Shown here: positions 35,473 to 45,711 of the stretch, piece by piece | How the letters are laid out: each line of letters opens with the position of its first letter | Numbering within the stretch: position 1 is the stretch's first letter | The notes under the pieces: model-generated | Database searches by the model: none | The model's input: the letters and a program-made list of their open reading frames with translations, nothing else | What the model was told of the DNA's origin: nothing | Program-made: the position numbers and the translations under genes | Assembly (NCBI RefSeq): GCF_902729435.1 | Contig: NZ_LR746525.1 | Location: 1-49,337, forward strand | DNA: 49,337 nt | DNA from: Magnetospirillum sp. UT-4 | GTDB lineage: Bacteria > Pseudomonadota > Alphaproteobacteria > Rhodospirillales > Magnetospirillaceae | Direction: 5' to 3'

Positions 35473-36951
35473 ATGAGCAGCAACGTCATCCCCCTCAGCA
35501 GCATCCGGGCCAAGGCCCAGATGGCCGAGGCCGCGCCCAAGCCAGCCGGCGGCTGCAGCGCCTCGTCCTGCGGCAGCTCGAAGGGAGCCGGCGACATGCC
35601 GGCCCACATCTGGGAGAAGATCAAGGACCATCCCTGCTACAGCGAGGAGGCCCACCACTACTTCGCCCGCATGCACGTGGCCGTGGCCCCCGCCTGCAAC
35701 ATCCAGTGCAACTACTGCAACCGCAAGTACGATTGCGCCAACGAATCCCGTCCCGGCGTCACCAGCGAACGCCTGACCCCCGAGCAGGCGGCGCTGAAGG
35801 TGGCGGCGGTGGCGGCGCGGGTGCCGCAGCTGTCGGTGCTGGGCATCGCCGGCCCCGGTGATTCCATGTTCGACTGGAAGAAGACCTTCGAGACCTTCCG
35901 CGCCGTCGAGAAGCGGCTGCCGGACCTCAAGTTCTGCGTCTCCACCAACGGGCTGTCGCTGCCCGACCAGGTCGAACGGCTGGCCCAGCACAACATCGAC
36001 CACGTCACCATCACCATCAACATGGTCGATCCCGAGGTCGGCACCGGCATCTATCCGTGGATCTATTTCAACGGGCGGCGCTACACCGGCCTCGACGCCT
36101 CGAAGATCCTGCACGAGCGCCAGATGGAAGGGCTCGAGGGGCTGACCGCCAAGGGCATCCTGGTCAAGGTCAACTCGGTGATGATCCCGGGCGTCAACGA
36201 CCAGCACCTGATCGCCGTCAACGAGGCGATCAAGGCCCGCGGCGCCTTCCTGCACAACGTCATGCCGCTGATCTCGGCGCCCGAGCACGGCACCTGGTTC
36301 GGCCTCAACGGCCAGCGCGGGCCCAAGCCCATGGAGCTGAAGGAGCTGCAGGACAAGCTGGCCGGCGGCGCCAACCTGATGCGCCATTGCCGCCAGTGCC
36401 GCGCCGATGCGGTGGGCATGCTGGGCGAGGATTTGTCGCAGGACTTCACCATGGACAAGATCGACGCCGACGCCGCCTACGACCCGGAAGCGCGCCGGCT
36501 CTACCGCGAGGTGGTCGAGCGCGAGCGCGCCGATCATCGCCAGGCCGCCGAGGCGGCCGAGGCCGAACTGTCGGCCGCCGCCCCCGCCCCGGCCCAGCTG
36601 GTCGCGGTCTGCACCAAGGGCGGCGGGCGCATCAACCAGCATTTCGGCCACGCCACCGAGTTCCAGATCTACGAGGTGGATCGGGACGGCGTGCGCTTCG
36701 TCGGCCACCGCAAGGTGGAAAACTACTGCAAGGGCGGCTACGGCGACGACGACGCCCTGGAAGACAGCGTGATTCCGGCGCTGGAGGGCATCGCGGCGGT
36801 GTTCGTGTCCAAGATCGGCTCGTGCCCCAAGCGTGACCTTGCCAAGGCCGGCATCGCCGCCATCGACGCCTACCCCTTCGAATACATCGAAACCGCCGTC
36901 GCCGGTTGGTTCGCCGAGGCCTTCGGCGCCGAGCGGCGCGACCTCGCCTGA
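35473..36951 (+). CDS. nifB: Nitrogenase cofactor biosynthesis protein NifB
   Basis: NifB is the radical SAM enzyme that fuses two 4Fe-4S clusters into NifB-co, the 8Fe core of FeMo-co. The 492-residue product starts at the ATG at 35473, seven bases after GGAGG. It has the radical SAM motif Cys75-x3-Cys79-x2-Cys82 ([15 protein letters not shown]), the additional N-terminal cysteines Cys28 and Cys33, the downstream [17 protein letters not shown], and a C-terminal NifX-like cofactor-binding domain (about 375-485). The full-length two-domain form is typical of proteobacteria. It heads an operon with fdxN, nifZ and nifT. Confidence 0.97.
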   Translation: MSSNVIPLSSIRAKAQMAEAAPKPAGGCSASSCGSSKGAGDMPAHIWEKIKDHPCYSEEAHHYFARMHVAVAPACNIQCNYCNRKYDCANESRPGVTSERLTPEQAALKVAAVAARVPQLSVLGIAGPGDSMFDWKKTFETFRAVEKRLPDLKFCVSTNGLSLPDQVERLAQHNIDHVTITINMVDPEVGTGIYPWIYFNGRRYTGLDASKILHERQMEGLEGLTAKGILVKVNSVMIPGVNDQHLIAVNEAIKARGAFLHNVMPLISAPEHGTWFGLNGQRGPKPMELKELQDKLAGGANLMRHCRQCRADAVGMLGEDLSQDFTMDKIDADAAYDPEARRLYREVVERERADHRQAAEAAEAELSAAAPAPAQLVAVCTKGGGRINQHFGHATEFQIYEVDRDGVRFVGHRKVENYCKGGYGDDDALEDSVIPALEGIAAVFVSKIGSCPKRDLAKAGIAAIDAYPFEYIETAVAGWFAEAFGAERRDLA

Positions 36952-36968
36952 CACAAGGAGCAACTGCC

Positions 36969-37157
36969 ATGGCCATGCAAATCGACGCTTCCACCTGCAC
37001 CGCTTGCGGCGCCTGCGAATTCGAGTGCCCGACCGCCTCGATCTCCATGAAGGGCGACATCTACATCATCAAGGCCAGCTCGTGCACCGAGTGCGACGGC
37101 GATCCGGCCAAGTGCGTCGCTGTGTGCCCGGTCGACGACTGCATCACCCAGGTGTGA
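36969..37157 (+). CDS. fdxN: Ferredoxin FdxN, 2[4Fe-4S]
   Basis: A 62-residue bacterial ferredoxin starting at the ATG at 36969 behind AAGGAG. Cluster ligands are Cys10-x2-Cys13-x2-Cys16-x3-Cys20 and Cys39-x2-Cys42-x6-Cys49-x3-Cys53; the insertion between the second pair is typical of nif ferredoxins. It probably feeds electrons to NifB or nitrogenase. It lies 17 bp downstream of nifB. Confidence 0.92.
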   Translation: MAMQIDASTCTACGACEFECPTASISMKGDIYIIKASSCTECDGDPAKCVAVCPVDDCITQV

Positions 37158-37162
37158 CCGCC

Positions 37163-37432
37163 ATGAACCAGGAAGCCGCCAGCGAACTCTACGAGGACCC
37201 GGCCTTCGAGCCCGGCGACAAGGTCCGGGCCGTCCGCGCCGTGCGCAACGACGGCACCTATCCCGGGGTTGCGGTGGGCGGCTTCCTGATCGAGGGCGGC
37301 GACGTCGGCTACGTCAAGTCGGTCGGCACCTACCTCAACCGCTTCTACGTCTACGCCATCGACTTCGTCGATCGCGGTGTCCTGGTCGGCATGCGCCGCC
37401 ATGAACTCGAACTGCTGGAGGCCGCGCCATGA
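37163..37432 (+). CDS. nifZ: Nitrogen fixation protein NifZ
   Basis: NifZ assists formation of the second P-cluster of the MoFe protein. The 89-residue product has the family sequence GDKVRAVRAVRNDGTYPGVA, GGDVGYVKSVGTYLNRFYVY and DRGVLVGMRRHELE. It starts five bases after fdxN stops, and its stop overlaps the nifT start as ATGA (37429-37432). Short for the family but complete over the conserved part. Confidence 0.9.
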   Translation: MNQEAASELYEDPAFEPGDKVRAVRAVRNDGTYPGVAVGGFLIEGGDVGYVKSVGTYLNRFYVYAIDFVDRGVLVGMRRHELELLEAAP

Positions 37433-37641
37433 AGGTGATGCTGCGAAAAGTCGCCGATTACTACGAGATCTATGTTCCCAAGAAGGACCTCGAGGAACGG
37501 ATCGTCGAGATGGAAGGCGATTCGCCCTGGGGCGGCATCATCAAGATCTCCAACGGCTGGACGTTCCAGATGCCGGACATGCCGGCCGATACGCCGCTGC
37601 CCATCACCGTCGATGCCCGCAAGCTGGGCGGCGAGGATTAG
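37429..37641 (+). CDS. nifT: Nitrogen fixation protein NifT/FixU
   Basis: A 70-residue protein with the NifT/FixU pattern MKVMLRKVADYYEIYVPKKD, DSPWGGIIKISNGWTFQMPD and a Pro-rich turn. Its role in nitrogen fixation is undefined in known organisms. Four-base overlap with nifZ shows coupling. Confidence 0.92.
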   Translation: MKVMLRKVADYYEIYVPKKDLEERIVEMEGDSPWGGIIKISNGWTFQMPDMPADTPLPITVDARKLGGED

Positions 37642-37645
37642 GGCC

Positions 37646-38494
37646 ATGTCCGCCCCCACCCTTGCCGAGATCGCCGCGAAAGTGGCGGCGGGCGACCTCA
37701 TCCCCTATCTCGGACCCGAGGTGCTGACCCTCGGCGCCGAGGAGCCGCCGGTGCCGACCGGCGCCAGGGCGCTGGCCCACCTGCTGTCGGCGCGCTCGGC
37801 GGTGCCGGGGCGCATCCGCAACAATCTGTGGCACGCCGCCCAGTACATCGAAAGCTTCAAGCACCGGGTCACCGTCGATCGGCTGATGGCCGACATCTTC
37901 AAGCCGGTGCCGGCGCCCAACCACCTGCACCGCTGGCTGGCCTCGCTGCCCCACTGCCCGCTGATCGTCGACACCTGGTACGACGGCGCCATGCGCGCCG
38001 CCCTGGCCGAGCGCTCGGATTGGGGGTCGATCCACGGTGCCTCCAAGGCCCGCCGCACCCACGACGTGCCCTGGACCCGCGCCTTCGACCCCGCCGGCAC
38101 CGAATGCGAGGTGGCCGCCGCCACCGCGTGGACCACCCTGCTGTACAAGCCCCACGGGGCGGCCCAGCCCGATGGCGACGTGCTGGTGTCGGATTCCGAC
38201 TATGTCGAGGTGCTGACCGAGATCGACATCCAGACGCCCATCCCCGATACCGTTCGGGAGCGGCGGACTGGGCGCGGCTTCCTGTTCCTGGGATGCCGCT
38301 TCTACGACCAGATCCTGCGCACCTTCGCCCGCTCGATCATGCGGCGTTCGGGGGGATCGCACTTCGCGGTGGTGCCCGATGACCTGACGCCCAACGAAGC
38401 CAAGTTCCTCGCCAGCGAGGGAATCACCCCGCTCGTCATGCCCCTGCCCGAGGCCTGCCTCGCGCTGACCGGGACGACGGCGGAAGCAGCCTGA
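37646..38494 (+). CDS. SIR2-like (SIR2_2) domain protein in the nif operon
   Basis: A 282-residue protein starting at the ATG at 37646, five bases after the nifT stop. Segments correspond to the SIR2_2 fold: the nucleotide-binding opening GDLIPYLGPEVL (residues 16-27), CPLIVDTWYDGAMRAAL (104-120) at the position of the TTNYD motif, YKPHG with His170 at the catalytic-His position, VSDSDYVEVLTE (181-192), and GFLFLGCRFYDQ. The family binds NAD and includes deacylases and NADases. Its location suggests a role in nitrogen fixation; similar genes in nif operons of other Rhodospirillales are known to me but without a function. No transmembrane segment. Confidence 0.75.
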   Translation: MSAPTLAEIAAKVAAGDLIPYLGPEVLTLGAEEPPVPTGARALAHLLSARSAVPGRIRNNLWHAAQYIESFKHRVTVDRLMADIFKPVPAPNHLHRWLASLPHCPLIVDTWYDGAMRAALAERSDWGSIHGASKARRTHDVPWTRAFDPAGTECEVAAATAWTTLLYKPHGAAQPDGDVLVSDSDYVEVLTEIDIQTPIPDTVRERRTGRGFLFLGCRFYDQILRTFARSIMRRSGGSHFAVVPDDLTPNEAKFLASEGITPLVMPLPEACLALTGTTAEAA

Positions 38495-38532
38495 CCAACG
38501 ACCAGACCAAGAAGAGAGGGGGTTTTTCCACC

Positions 38533-38913
38533 ATGGCCAACATCACCTTCAGCGGGCCTGCCCTGCCCAAGGACATCACCGTCTATGCGGTGGCCGACAC
38601 CGGCACCCTGCTGGCCCTCGCCAAGAAGCACGAGGTGCCGATTCCGTTCCAGTGCCAGGACGGCGAGTGCGGCTCCTGCCTGATCAAGGTGACCCATCTC
38701 GGCACCAACAAGCCCAAGGCCATCACGCTGACCGAGAAGGAAAAGCTGACCTTGTCGGTGAACGGCAAGCTGACCAAGGAGATCCTGCAAAAGGTCGAGA
38801 ATGACGACCTGCCGCCGCCCTACCGGCTGGCCTGCCAGTACCTGGTGCAGGACGAGGACATCCTGGTGGAATTCACCGGCGAGCCCGGCGTCGAGATCGA
38901 TCTGCGGCGATAA
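38533..38913 (+). CDS. 2Fe-2S ferredoxin, plant/xylene-type
   Basis: A 126-residue 2Fe-2S ferredoxin with ligands Cys41, Cys46, Cys49 (CQDGECGSC) and Cys101 (YRLACQYL). It starts at 38533 behind GAGAGGGGG with a long spacer. It lies 38 bp after the SIR2-like gene. In nif clusters such proteins (often named fdx or fdxD) are thought to supply electrons. Two different ferredoxins are thus in one operon. Confidence 0.9.
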   Translation: MANITFSGPALPKDITVYAVADTGTLLALAKKHEVPIPFQCQDGECGSCLIKVTHLGTNKPKAITLTEKEKLTLSVNGKLTKEILQKVENDDLPPPYRLACQYLVQDEDILVEFTGEPGVEIDLRR

Positions 38914-38940
38914 GGTGGCGGAAGCGACCGCAGATCGACG

Positions 38941-38973
38941 AAGGGGCGCCCCATCTTTGGATGGGCGCCCCTT
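38941..38973 (+). terminator. Strong stem between fdx and nifO without T tract
   Basis: AAGGGGCGCC at the left pairs with GGGCGCCCCTT at the right (14 bp with one bulged C, loop TTTG). It ends about 20 bases before the nifO start and has no poly-T, so it may attenuate transcription or protect the upstream mRNA end. Confidence 0.5.
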
Positions 38974-38994
38974 CCACTTTCACGGGAGAGCTTG

Positions 38995-39399
38995 ATGGCA
39001 CTGGTGATCTTCTACGAAAAGCCCGGCTGCGGCGGCAATGCCCGCCAGAAAAAGGCCATGGAGGAGTCCGGCCACCAGGTGGTGGCCTGCGACCTGCTGT
39101 CGGAACCCTGGACCGCCGACAGCCTGATGGCGTTCCTGGACCCGCTGCCCCCCGCCCAATGGTTCAACCGCGCCCACCCCCGCATCAAGGCCGGCGAGGT
39201 GCAACCCGAGACTTTCACCGCCGAGGCCGCCCTCGCCCTGCTGCTGGCCGAGCCGCTGTTCATCCGCCGGCCGCTGCTGCAGGTTGGCGATGCCCGCCGG
39301 GTCGGCTGGGACGAGGCGGCGGTCGAGGCCTGGATCGGGCTGAAGGGGGCCGATGTCGGCGAGGGCTGTCCGAAAAACGACGGCCACACCTGCCCTTAG
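38995..39399 (+). CDS. nifO: ArsC/Spx-like nitrogenase-associated protein (NifO-like)
   Basis: A 134-residue thioredoxin-fold protein of the ArsC family. It starts at the ATG at 38995 behind GGGAGAG and has IFYEKPGCGGNARQ, with a single N-terminal cysteine, and a C-terminal Cys-rich tail GCPKNDGHTCP. Such proteins are annotated as nitrogenase-associated or NifO. Last gene of the nifB operon; its stop lies inside the long palindrome 39396-39461. Confidence 0.8.
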   Translation: MALVIFYEKPGCGGNARQKKAMEESGHQVVACDLLSEPWTADSLMAFLDPLPPAQWFNRAHPRIKAGEVQPETFTAEAALALLLAEPLFIRRPLLQVGDARRVGWDEAAVEAWIGLKGADVGEGCPKNDGHTCP

Positions 39400-39461
39400 A
39401 GCCGGATGCTATCAGGTTGAATCGCGAGGCGATCCAACCTGATAGCTGAATCCGCCTCTAA
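39396..39461. repeat. 66-bp near-perfect palindrome, likely bidirectional terminator
   Basis: TTAGAGCCGGAT pairs with ATCCGCCTCTAA (one mismatch) around an inner stem GCTATCAGGTTG/CAACCTGATAGC and a tip ATCGC-GAG-GCGAT. It lies between the convergent nifO and draG and includes the last codon region of nifO. Similar GCCGGAT..CAGGTTG palindromes are seen as repeats in alphaproteobacterial genomes. Confidence 0.8.
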
Positions 39462-39470
39462 ATCAATAAA

Positions 39471-40364
39471 TTAGAGGGTCTTCAAGCTCTCGGCCAAGGC
39501 CAGCAGGCCGCACACCTGCTCACCGATTTCCTTGCTCACCTTTTTGTCGAGCTTCTTCAGCCAAGCATCTGGAATCTCTTGGACTCCATAGAGGCTGCCG
39601 GCCAACATCCCGGCCAGGGCGCCGGTGGTGTCGGCGTCGCCGCCCTGGTTCACCGTGTCGATCACGCAGGTCCGGTACGAATCGGTGATGAAGAAGAAGT
39701 GCATCACCGTCTGGACGGTATCGACGATATAGGCCGAGCACTGGCCGCGATACGGTTCGAACTTGAACGAGCGGTGCTTTTCCACCAGCGCCTTGGCGAT
39801 CTCGCGGGCGCCCTTGACGCCCTCGCCCAGGACCAGCGCGTGCACCATGCGGCCGAAGGCCAGGGTGGCGTCGTCCGACAGCGGGTGATGGTGGGTGATG
39901 CGGGCCTGGGCCAGTGCCCATTCCTCGAACAGGTCGGGACGCCACACCGTCGCCAGGGCGACCGGCAGGATGCGCATGGCGGCGCCGTTGCCGGCATCGC
40001 CGTCGCAGAACAGGCCCTGGGTGGTGCCGTGGGTGATGTAGCGGCGGATGCCGCGGCGGCAGGTGTTGCCCACGTCCAGCGGCCCGCCCTTCAGCCAGGC
40101 GGCGAATTCATCGCAGATGTCGTTGAGGTCGAAGCCGCCGCTGCGCACCAGCGAGCGGCCGATGGCCAGCGACATCTCGGTGTCGTCGGTGACCTGCCCG
40201 GGGGCCAGGTGCAGCCAGCCGCCGCCGATCATCTTGCGGTGCTGGCCGTATTTTCCTTCGATCTCGCGCTTGGTCATGAACTCGACGGTGGCGCCCAGCG
40301 CATCGCCGACGGCCAGCCCCAGAAAGGCCCCCAGCGTGCGTTCCTCGACAGTCGGTCCGGTCAT
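39471..40364 (-). CDS. draG: ADP-ribosyl-[dinitrogen reductase] hydrolase
   Basis: DraG removes ADP-ribose from NifH Arg100 and reactivates nitrogenase. The 297-residue product starts at the ATG at 40364. The dinuclear metal ligands match the Rhodospirillum rubrum enzyme by number and motif: Thr59-Asp60-Asp61 (QVTDDTE) and Asp243, Asp245, Thr246 (GGDADTTGA), with His158 in ITHHH. It is transcribed after draT with an 11-bp gap, forming a draTG operon opposite to nifHDK. Confidence 0.96.
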   Translation of the reverse strand: MTGPTVEERTLGAFLGLAVGDALGATVEFMTKREIEGKYGQHRKMIGGGWLHLAPGQVTDDTEMSLAIGRSLVRSGGFDLNDICDEFAAWLKGGPLDVGNTCRRGIRRYITHGTTQGLFCDGDAGNGAAMRILPVALATVWRPDLFEEWALAQARITHHHPLSDDATLAFGRMVHALVLGEGVKGAREIAKALVEKHRSFKFEPYRGQCSAYIVDTVQTVMHFFFITDSYRTCVIDTVNQGGDADTTGALAGMLAGSLYGVQEIPDAWLKKLDKKVSKEIGEQVCGLLALAESLKTL

Positions 40365-40375
40365 GCTCAGCCCTT

Positions 40376-41209
40376 TCAGAAATAGCTGGCGGTCACGCGG
40401 TAGTCGCCGCCGACCACCAGGTACTCGCCCTCGCCCTTCAGGGGATGGATGGGCAACAGGGTGTTGAAGAAGACGATCTTCACCGTCGGCACCTCGGCGG
40501 TGACGATGGTGTCGCCGAAGCAGTCGGCAACCTCGCGATCCGATGAAAACGAGGCCAGGTTGTTGATGCGCATCACCACGCTCTTCTTGTCGATGCGCTG
40601 GACGATCTGGTGCTCGTCGAAGGAATTGGTGCCGCGGAACAGCGTCAGGTGGCTGGCGCCCGGCGCGGCGAAGCGCGCCAGCGCCCATTGGCAGAATTCG
40701 TACACCATGTCGAGCTGGGTATAGATGGAGTTGTTGTGGAAGCGGCTCGACATCTTCTCTTCCACGTAGGCCGCCCAGTCCGAGTTGCCGAGGCGGTCCA
40801 GCACCGCCTTGTGGTAGGTGGGAAACAGGCCGAAGCGGCTTTCCACCCAGCCCTTCAGCACCGCCCCCTCGGGCCCGTTGGAATCGTAGCCCCACCCTTT
40901 GAGCAGGCGCAGGAACGACGACCGGTAGCGACGCCGCGTCACCCCCTTCTCGGCGGCGGCGGCACGCTCCTTTTCCATCTGCTCGGGATCGATGCCGAAC
41001 ATGGCCATCATGTACTTGTAGAAGGCGTCGCCGGCCTCATCCAGGCTTTCGGCCTGGGACAGCATCTCGAACAGATTGCGGTTCATCTCGCGCGCGCCCG
41101 AGATGTGCAGTTCGACGGGGTAGTCGTTGAAGCAGGCGCTGCCCAACAGATCGGTGGGCAGGCCCACCAGATTGGTGGAATGGCCGAAACGCCGTTGTGA
41201 CTGCGACAC
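40376..41209 (-). CDS. draT: NAD+--dinitrogen-reductase ADP-ribosyltransferase
   Basis: DraT transfers ADP-ribose from NAD+ to NifH Arg100 upon ammonium or darkness/energy shift. I choose the GTG at 41209, eight bases after AGGGGGA, giving 277 residues (family about 276) and MSQSQRRFGHSTNLVGLPTD; an upstream TTG at 41263 would add 18 residues. Family motifs are GHSTNLVGLP, YDSNGPEGAVLKGWVESRFG, FHNNSIYTQLDMVYEFCQWA and LFRGTNSF. A promoter of its own would lie in the 288-bp gap shared with nifH. Confidence 0.94.
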   Translation of the reverse strand: MSQSQRRFGHSTNLVGLPTDLLGSACFNDYPVELHISGAREMNRNLFEMLSQAESLDEAGDAFYKYMMAMFGIDPEQMEKERAAAAEKGVTRRRYRSSFLRLLKGWGYDSNGPEGAVLKGWVESRFGLFPTYHKAVLDRLGNSDWAAYVEEKMSSRFHNNSIYTQLDMVYEFCQWALARFAAPGASHLTLFRGTNSFDEHQIVQRIDKKSVVMRINNLASFSSDREVADCFGDTIVTAEVPTVKIVFFNTLLPIHPLKGEGEYLVVGGDYRVTASYF

Positions 41210-41230
41210 GCCCGCTATCCCCCTGCGTAA

Positions 41231-42385
<1,155 letters not shown>

Positions 42386-42420
42386 GACACCGGTAGCCAA
42401 GGGGCAAGCCTTCCGCCCGC

Positions 42421-42445
42421 CGCCGGCCGCTCGCCGGCCGGCGGA
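42421..42445 (+). other. nifH-nifD intergenic stem-loop
   Basis: CCGCCGGCCG pairs perfectly with CGGCCGGCGG around loop CTCGC (10 bp, all G/C). It lacks a T tract and is likely an mRNA stabiliser or partial terminator that raises nifH over nifDK, as reported for other nitrogen fixers. Confidence 0.7.
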
Positions 42446-42486
42446 ACCGGGCGGGACCGGACGAGTTCTAGACAAGGAGATGGGGC

Positions 42487-43941
42487 ATGAGCCTCGAGAC
42501 CAATGACGCTGCCTTCCACGAGGCCCTCATCAAGGAGGTCCTGGAGCAGTATCCCGAAAAGTCGCAGAAGAAGCGCGCCCGCCACCTGAGTGTCATCAAG
42601 ACCGACGAGGCGGCCGGGTCGTCCTCCTGTGGCGTGAAGTCCAACATCAAGTCGGTTCCCGGCGTCATGACCATCCGCGGCTGCGCCTATGCCGGCTCGA
42701 AGGGCGTGGTGTGGGGTCCGGTCAAGGACATGCTCCATATCAGCCACGGCCCGGTCGGCTGCGGCCACTACTCCTGGTCCCAGCGCCGCAACTACTTCAC
42801 CGGCACCGTCGGCATCGACAGCTTCGTCACCATGCAGGTGACCTCTGATTTCCAGGAACGCGACATCGTCTTCGGCGGCGACAAGAACCTGGAAAAGATG
42901 ATCGACGAGCTGGACGGCCTGTTCCCGCTGAACAACGGCATCTCGATCCAGTCGGAATGCCCGATCGGCCTGATCGGCGACGACATCGAGGCGGTGGCCA
43001 AGAAGAAGGCCAAGGACATCGGCAAGACCGTGGTCCCCGTCCGCTGCGAAGGCTTCCGCGGCGTCTCCCAGTCGCTGGGCCACCACATCGCCAACGACGC
43101 CATCCGGGACTGGGTCTTCGACAAGACCAAGCCCGAGTGGGAGACCGGCCCCTACGACGTCAACCTGATCGCCGACTACAACATCGGCGGCGATGCCTGG
43201 CCGAGCCGCAAGCTGCTGGAAGAGATGGGCCTCAGGGTCATCGGTTCCTGGTCCGGCGACGCCACCCTGGCCGAGATGGAGCGCGCCCCGAAGGCCAAGC
43301 TCAATCTCATCCACTGCTACCGCTCGATGAACTACATCTGCCGCCACATGGAAGAGAAGTATTCCATTCCGTGGGTGGAGTACAACTTCTTCGGGCCGAC
43401 CCAGATCGCCGAATCCCTGCGCAAGATCGCCGCGCAGTTCGACGACAAGATCAAGGAAGGCGCCGAGAAGGTCATCGCCAAGTACCAGCCCCTGGTCGAT
43501 GCCGTGGTCGCCAAGTACAAGCCCCGGCTGGAAGGCAAGAAGGTCATGCTGTACGTGGGCGGCCTGCGCCCCCGTCACGTCGCCACCGCCTATGACGACC
43601 TGGGTATGAACATCGTCGGCTCCGGCTATGAATTCGGCCACAACGACGACTACCAGCGCACCACCCATTACCTCAAGGACGGCACGCTGATCTACGACGA
43701 CGTCACCGGCTACGAGCTGGAGAAGTTCATCGAGAAGATCCGCCCCGACCTGGTGGGATCCGGCATCAAGGAGAAGTACGCCACCCAGAAGATGGGCGTG
43801 CCCTTCCGCCAGATGCACTCGTGGGACTATTCCGGCCCCTATCATGGCTATGACGGCTTCGCCATCTTCGCCCGTGACATGGACATGGCCGTGAACAGCC
43901 CCGTGTGGAGCAAGTTCAAGGCTCCCTGGAAGGCCGCGTAA
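42487..43941 (+). CDS. nifD: Nitrogenase MoFe protein alpha subunit
   Basis: 484-residue alpha chain of dinitrogenase. P-cluster ligands Cys66 (RGCAYAG), Cys92 (PVGCGHYSW) and Cys158 ([11 protein letters not shown]) and FeMo-co ligands Cys277 ([11 protein letters not shown]) and His444 (QMHSWDYSG) are all present. The sequence is of the molybdenum type, without the delta-subunit features of V or Fe nitrogenases. Start at the ATG at 42487 after AAGGAGATGGGGC. Confidence 0.99.
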   Translation: MSLETNDAAFHEALIKEVLEQYPEKSQKKRARHLSVIKTDEAAGSSSCGVKSNIKSVPGVMTIRGCAYAGSKGVVWGPVKDMLHISHGPVGCGHYSWSQRRNYFTGTVGIDSFVTMQVTSDFQERDIVFGGDKNLEKMIDELDGLFPLNNGISIQSECPIGLIGDDIEAVAKKKAKDIGKTVVPVRCEGFRGVSQSLGHHIANDAIRDWVFDKTKPEWETGPYDVNLIADYNIGGDAWPSRKLLEEMGLRVIGSWSGDATLAEMERAPKAKLNLIHCYRSMNYICRHMEEKYSIPWVEYNFFGPTQIAESLRKIAAQFDDKIKEGAEKVIAKYQPLVDAVVAKYKPRLEGKKVMLYVGGLRPRHVATAYDDLGMNIVGSGYEFGHNDDYQRTTHYLKDGTLIYDDVTGYELEKFIEKIRPDLVGSGIKEKYATQKMGVPFRQMHSWDYSGPYHGYDGFAIFARDMDMAVNSPVWSKFKAPWKAA

Positions 43942-43962
43942 AGCCTATTTCGGATCATTTTC

Positions 43963-44002
43963 CCTCCCCGCGTGTCGCCCAAAAATCGGGGGCGCGGGGA
44001 GG
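43963..44002 (+). other. nifD-nifK intergenic stem-loop
   Basis: CCTCCCCGCG pairs with CGCGGGGAGG (10 bp) with an inner CCC/GGG and A-rich loop. It ends a few bases before the nifK ribosome site TAAGGAG, so it could insulate the site or mark an mRNA processing point. Confidence 0.55.
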
Positions 44003-44019
44003 ATTTAAGGAGAACTGCC

Positions 44020-45552
44020 ATGCCGCAGAGCGCCGACAACGTCAAGGACCACATTTCCTTGTTCAAGGAGCCCGAGTACCAGGAGCTCTTTGCCAACAAG
44101 AAGGCCAATTTCGAGTGCCGTCCCTCCGACGAGGCGGTCGCCGCCCAGGCCGATTACACCAAGACCTGGGAATACCGCGAGAAGAACTTCGCCCGTGAGG
44201 CGACCACCATCAACCCGGCCAAGGCCTGCCAGCCGCTGGGTGCGGTCTTCGCCGCCGCCGGCTTCGAGGAGACCCTGCCCTACGTGCACGGCTCCCAGGG
44301 CTGCGTCGCCTACTTCCGCTCGCACCTCGCCCGCCACTTCAAGGAAGCGGTCGCCTGCGTGTCGGATTCCATGACCGAAGACGCGGCGGTGTTCGGCGGC
44401 CTCAACAACATCGTCGAAGGCCTGCAGAACGCCTACTCGCTCTACAAGCCCAAGATGATCGCCGTCTCCACCACCTGCATGGCGGAAGTCATCGGCGACG
44501 ACCTGTCGGCCTTCATCGCCGGCGCCAAGGAGAAGGGCTCGGTTCCGGCCGACTTCCCGGTTCCCTTCGCCCACACCCCCTCGTTCGTCGGCAGCCACAC
44601 CACCGGCTACGACAACCAGATCAAGGGCATCCTGCAGTACTTCTGGGACCGCGAGAGCGGTGAGCTGAAGGGCACGCCGGGCACCAAGCTCAACGTCCTG
44701 CCGGGCTTCGACGGCTATGCGGTCGCCAACAACCGCGAGATCAAGCGCTACCTGGACGCCATGGGCGTGGAATACACCTTCATCGGCGACGTGTCGGACG
44801 TGTTCGACACCCCCTCGGACGGCACCTACCGCATGTATGACGGCGGCACCAAGCTGGACGACGTGCGCGCCGCCATCAACGCCAAGGGCACCATCAGCCT
44901 GCAGGAATTCTGCTCGCAGAAGACCCTTGAATACGTCGCGGGCAAGGGTCAGACCGTTGCCGCCCTCAACTACCCCATGGGCATCGGCGGCACCGACTCC
45001 TTCCTGATGAAGGTCGCCGAGCTGAGCGGCAAGGCGATCCCCGAAAGCATCGAGAAGGAGCGCGGCCGCCTGGTCGATGCCATCACCGACAGCCAGGCCT
45101 GGCTGCACGGCAAGAAGTTCGCCGTCTTCGGCGATCCCGACTTCGTGCTGGGCATGACCGCCTTCCTGCTGGAGATGGGCTGCGAGCCGACCCACGTGCT
45201 GTGCACCAACGCCGGTAAGGAATGGGAAGCCAAGGCCAAGGAACTGCTGGCCTCGTCGCCCTTCGGCGCCTCGGGCCAGGTGTGGGCCGGCAAGGATCTG
45301 TGGCACATGCGCTCGCTGCTGTTCACCGAGCCGGCCGACTACCTGATCGGCAATTCCATGGGCAAGTACCTCGAGAAGGATTGCGGCATCCCGCTGATCC
45401 GCCTGACCTTCCCGATCTTCGACCGGCACCACCACCACCGCTTCCCCACCCTGGGCTACCAGGGGGCGCTGCGCGTGCTCACCGAGATCCTGGACCGCAT
45501 CTTCGAGACCACCGACGATGCCTCCGACATCTCCTTCGACCTGACCCGCTGA
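44020..45552 (+). CDS. nifK: Nitrogenase MoFe protein beta subunit
   Basis: 510-residue beta chain. P-cluster ligands Cys70 ([13 protein letters not shown]), Cys95 ([12 protein letters not shown]) and Cys153 ([12 protein letters not shown]) are present. The start is the ATG at 44020 behind TAAGGAG; an upstream in-frame codon at 43972 adds 16 residues that overlap the hairpin. The gene ends 27 bp before the strong terminator. No further nif genes follow. Confidence 0.99.
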   Translation: MPQSADNVKDHISLFKEPEYQELFANKKANFECRPSDEAVAAQADYTKTWEYREKNFAREATTINPAKACQPLGAVFAAAGFEETLPYVHGSQGCVAYFRSHLARHFKEAVACVSDSMTEDAAVFGGLNNIVEGLQNAYSLYKPKMIAVSTTCMAEVIGDDLSAFIAGAKEKGSVPADFPVPFAHTPSFVGSHTTGYDNQIKGILQYFWDRESGELKGTPGTKLNVLPGFDGYAVANNREIKRYLDAMGVEYTFIGDVSDVFDTPSDGTYRMYDGGTKLDDVRAAINAKGTISLQEFCSQKTLEYVAGKGQTVAALNYPMGIGGTDSFLMKVAELSGKAIPESIEKERGRLVDAITDSQAWLHGKKFAVFGDPDFVLGMTAFLLEMGCEPTHVLCTNAGKEWEAKAKELLASSPFGASGQVWAGKDLWHMRSLLFTEPADYLIGNSMGKYLEKDCGIPLIRLTFPIFDRHHHHRFPTLGYQGALRVLTEILDRIFETTDDASDISFDLTR

Positions 45553-45579
45553 CCGTCGGGGCGATCAGGTCAACACTGG

Positions 45580-45612
45580 CCCCGGGGCGGAAACGCCCCG
45601 GGGTTTTTTTTC
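45580..45612 (+). terminator. Rho-independent terminator of nifHDK
   Basis: Ten-bp stem CCCCGGGGCG/CGCCCCGGGG with a GAAA tetraloop, followed by nine T's. Confidence 0.95.
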
Positions 45613-45663
45613 ATCCTGGATTGTTGGGGACCGGACGGCGCGGCGGCGTCGCCGATCGGCAAC

Positions 45664-45686
45664 AAAAAAGCCGGGCTGAACCCGGC
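45664..45686 (-). terminator. Rho-independent terminator of the orphan gene
   Basis: On the - strand GCCGGG-TTCAG-CCCGGC followed by TTTTTT, directly downstream of the gene at 45712-46128. Confidence 0.88.
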
Positions 45687-45711
45687 GGCGGCGGAAGACG
45701 GGAGGCGGAGT

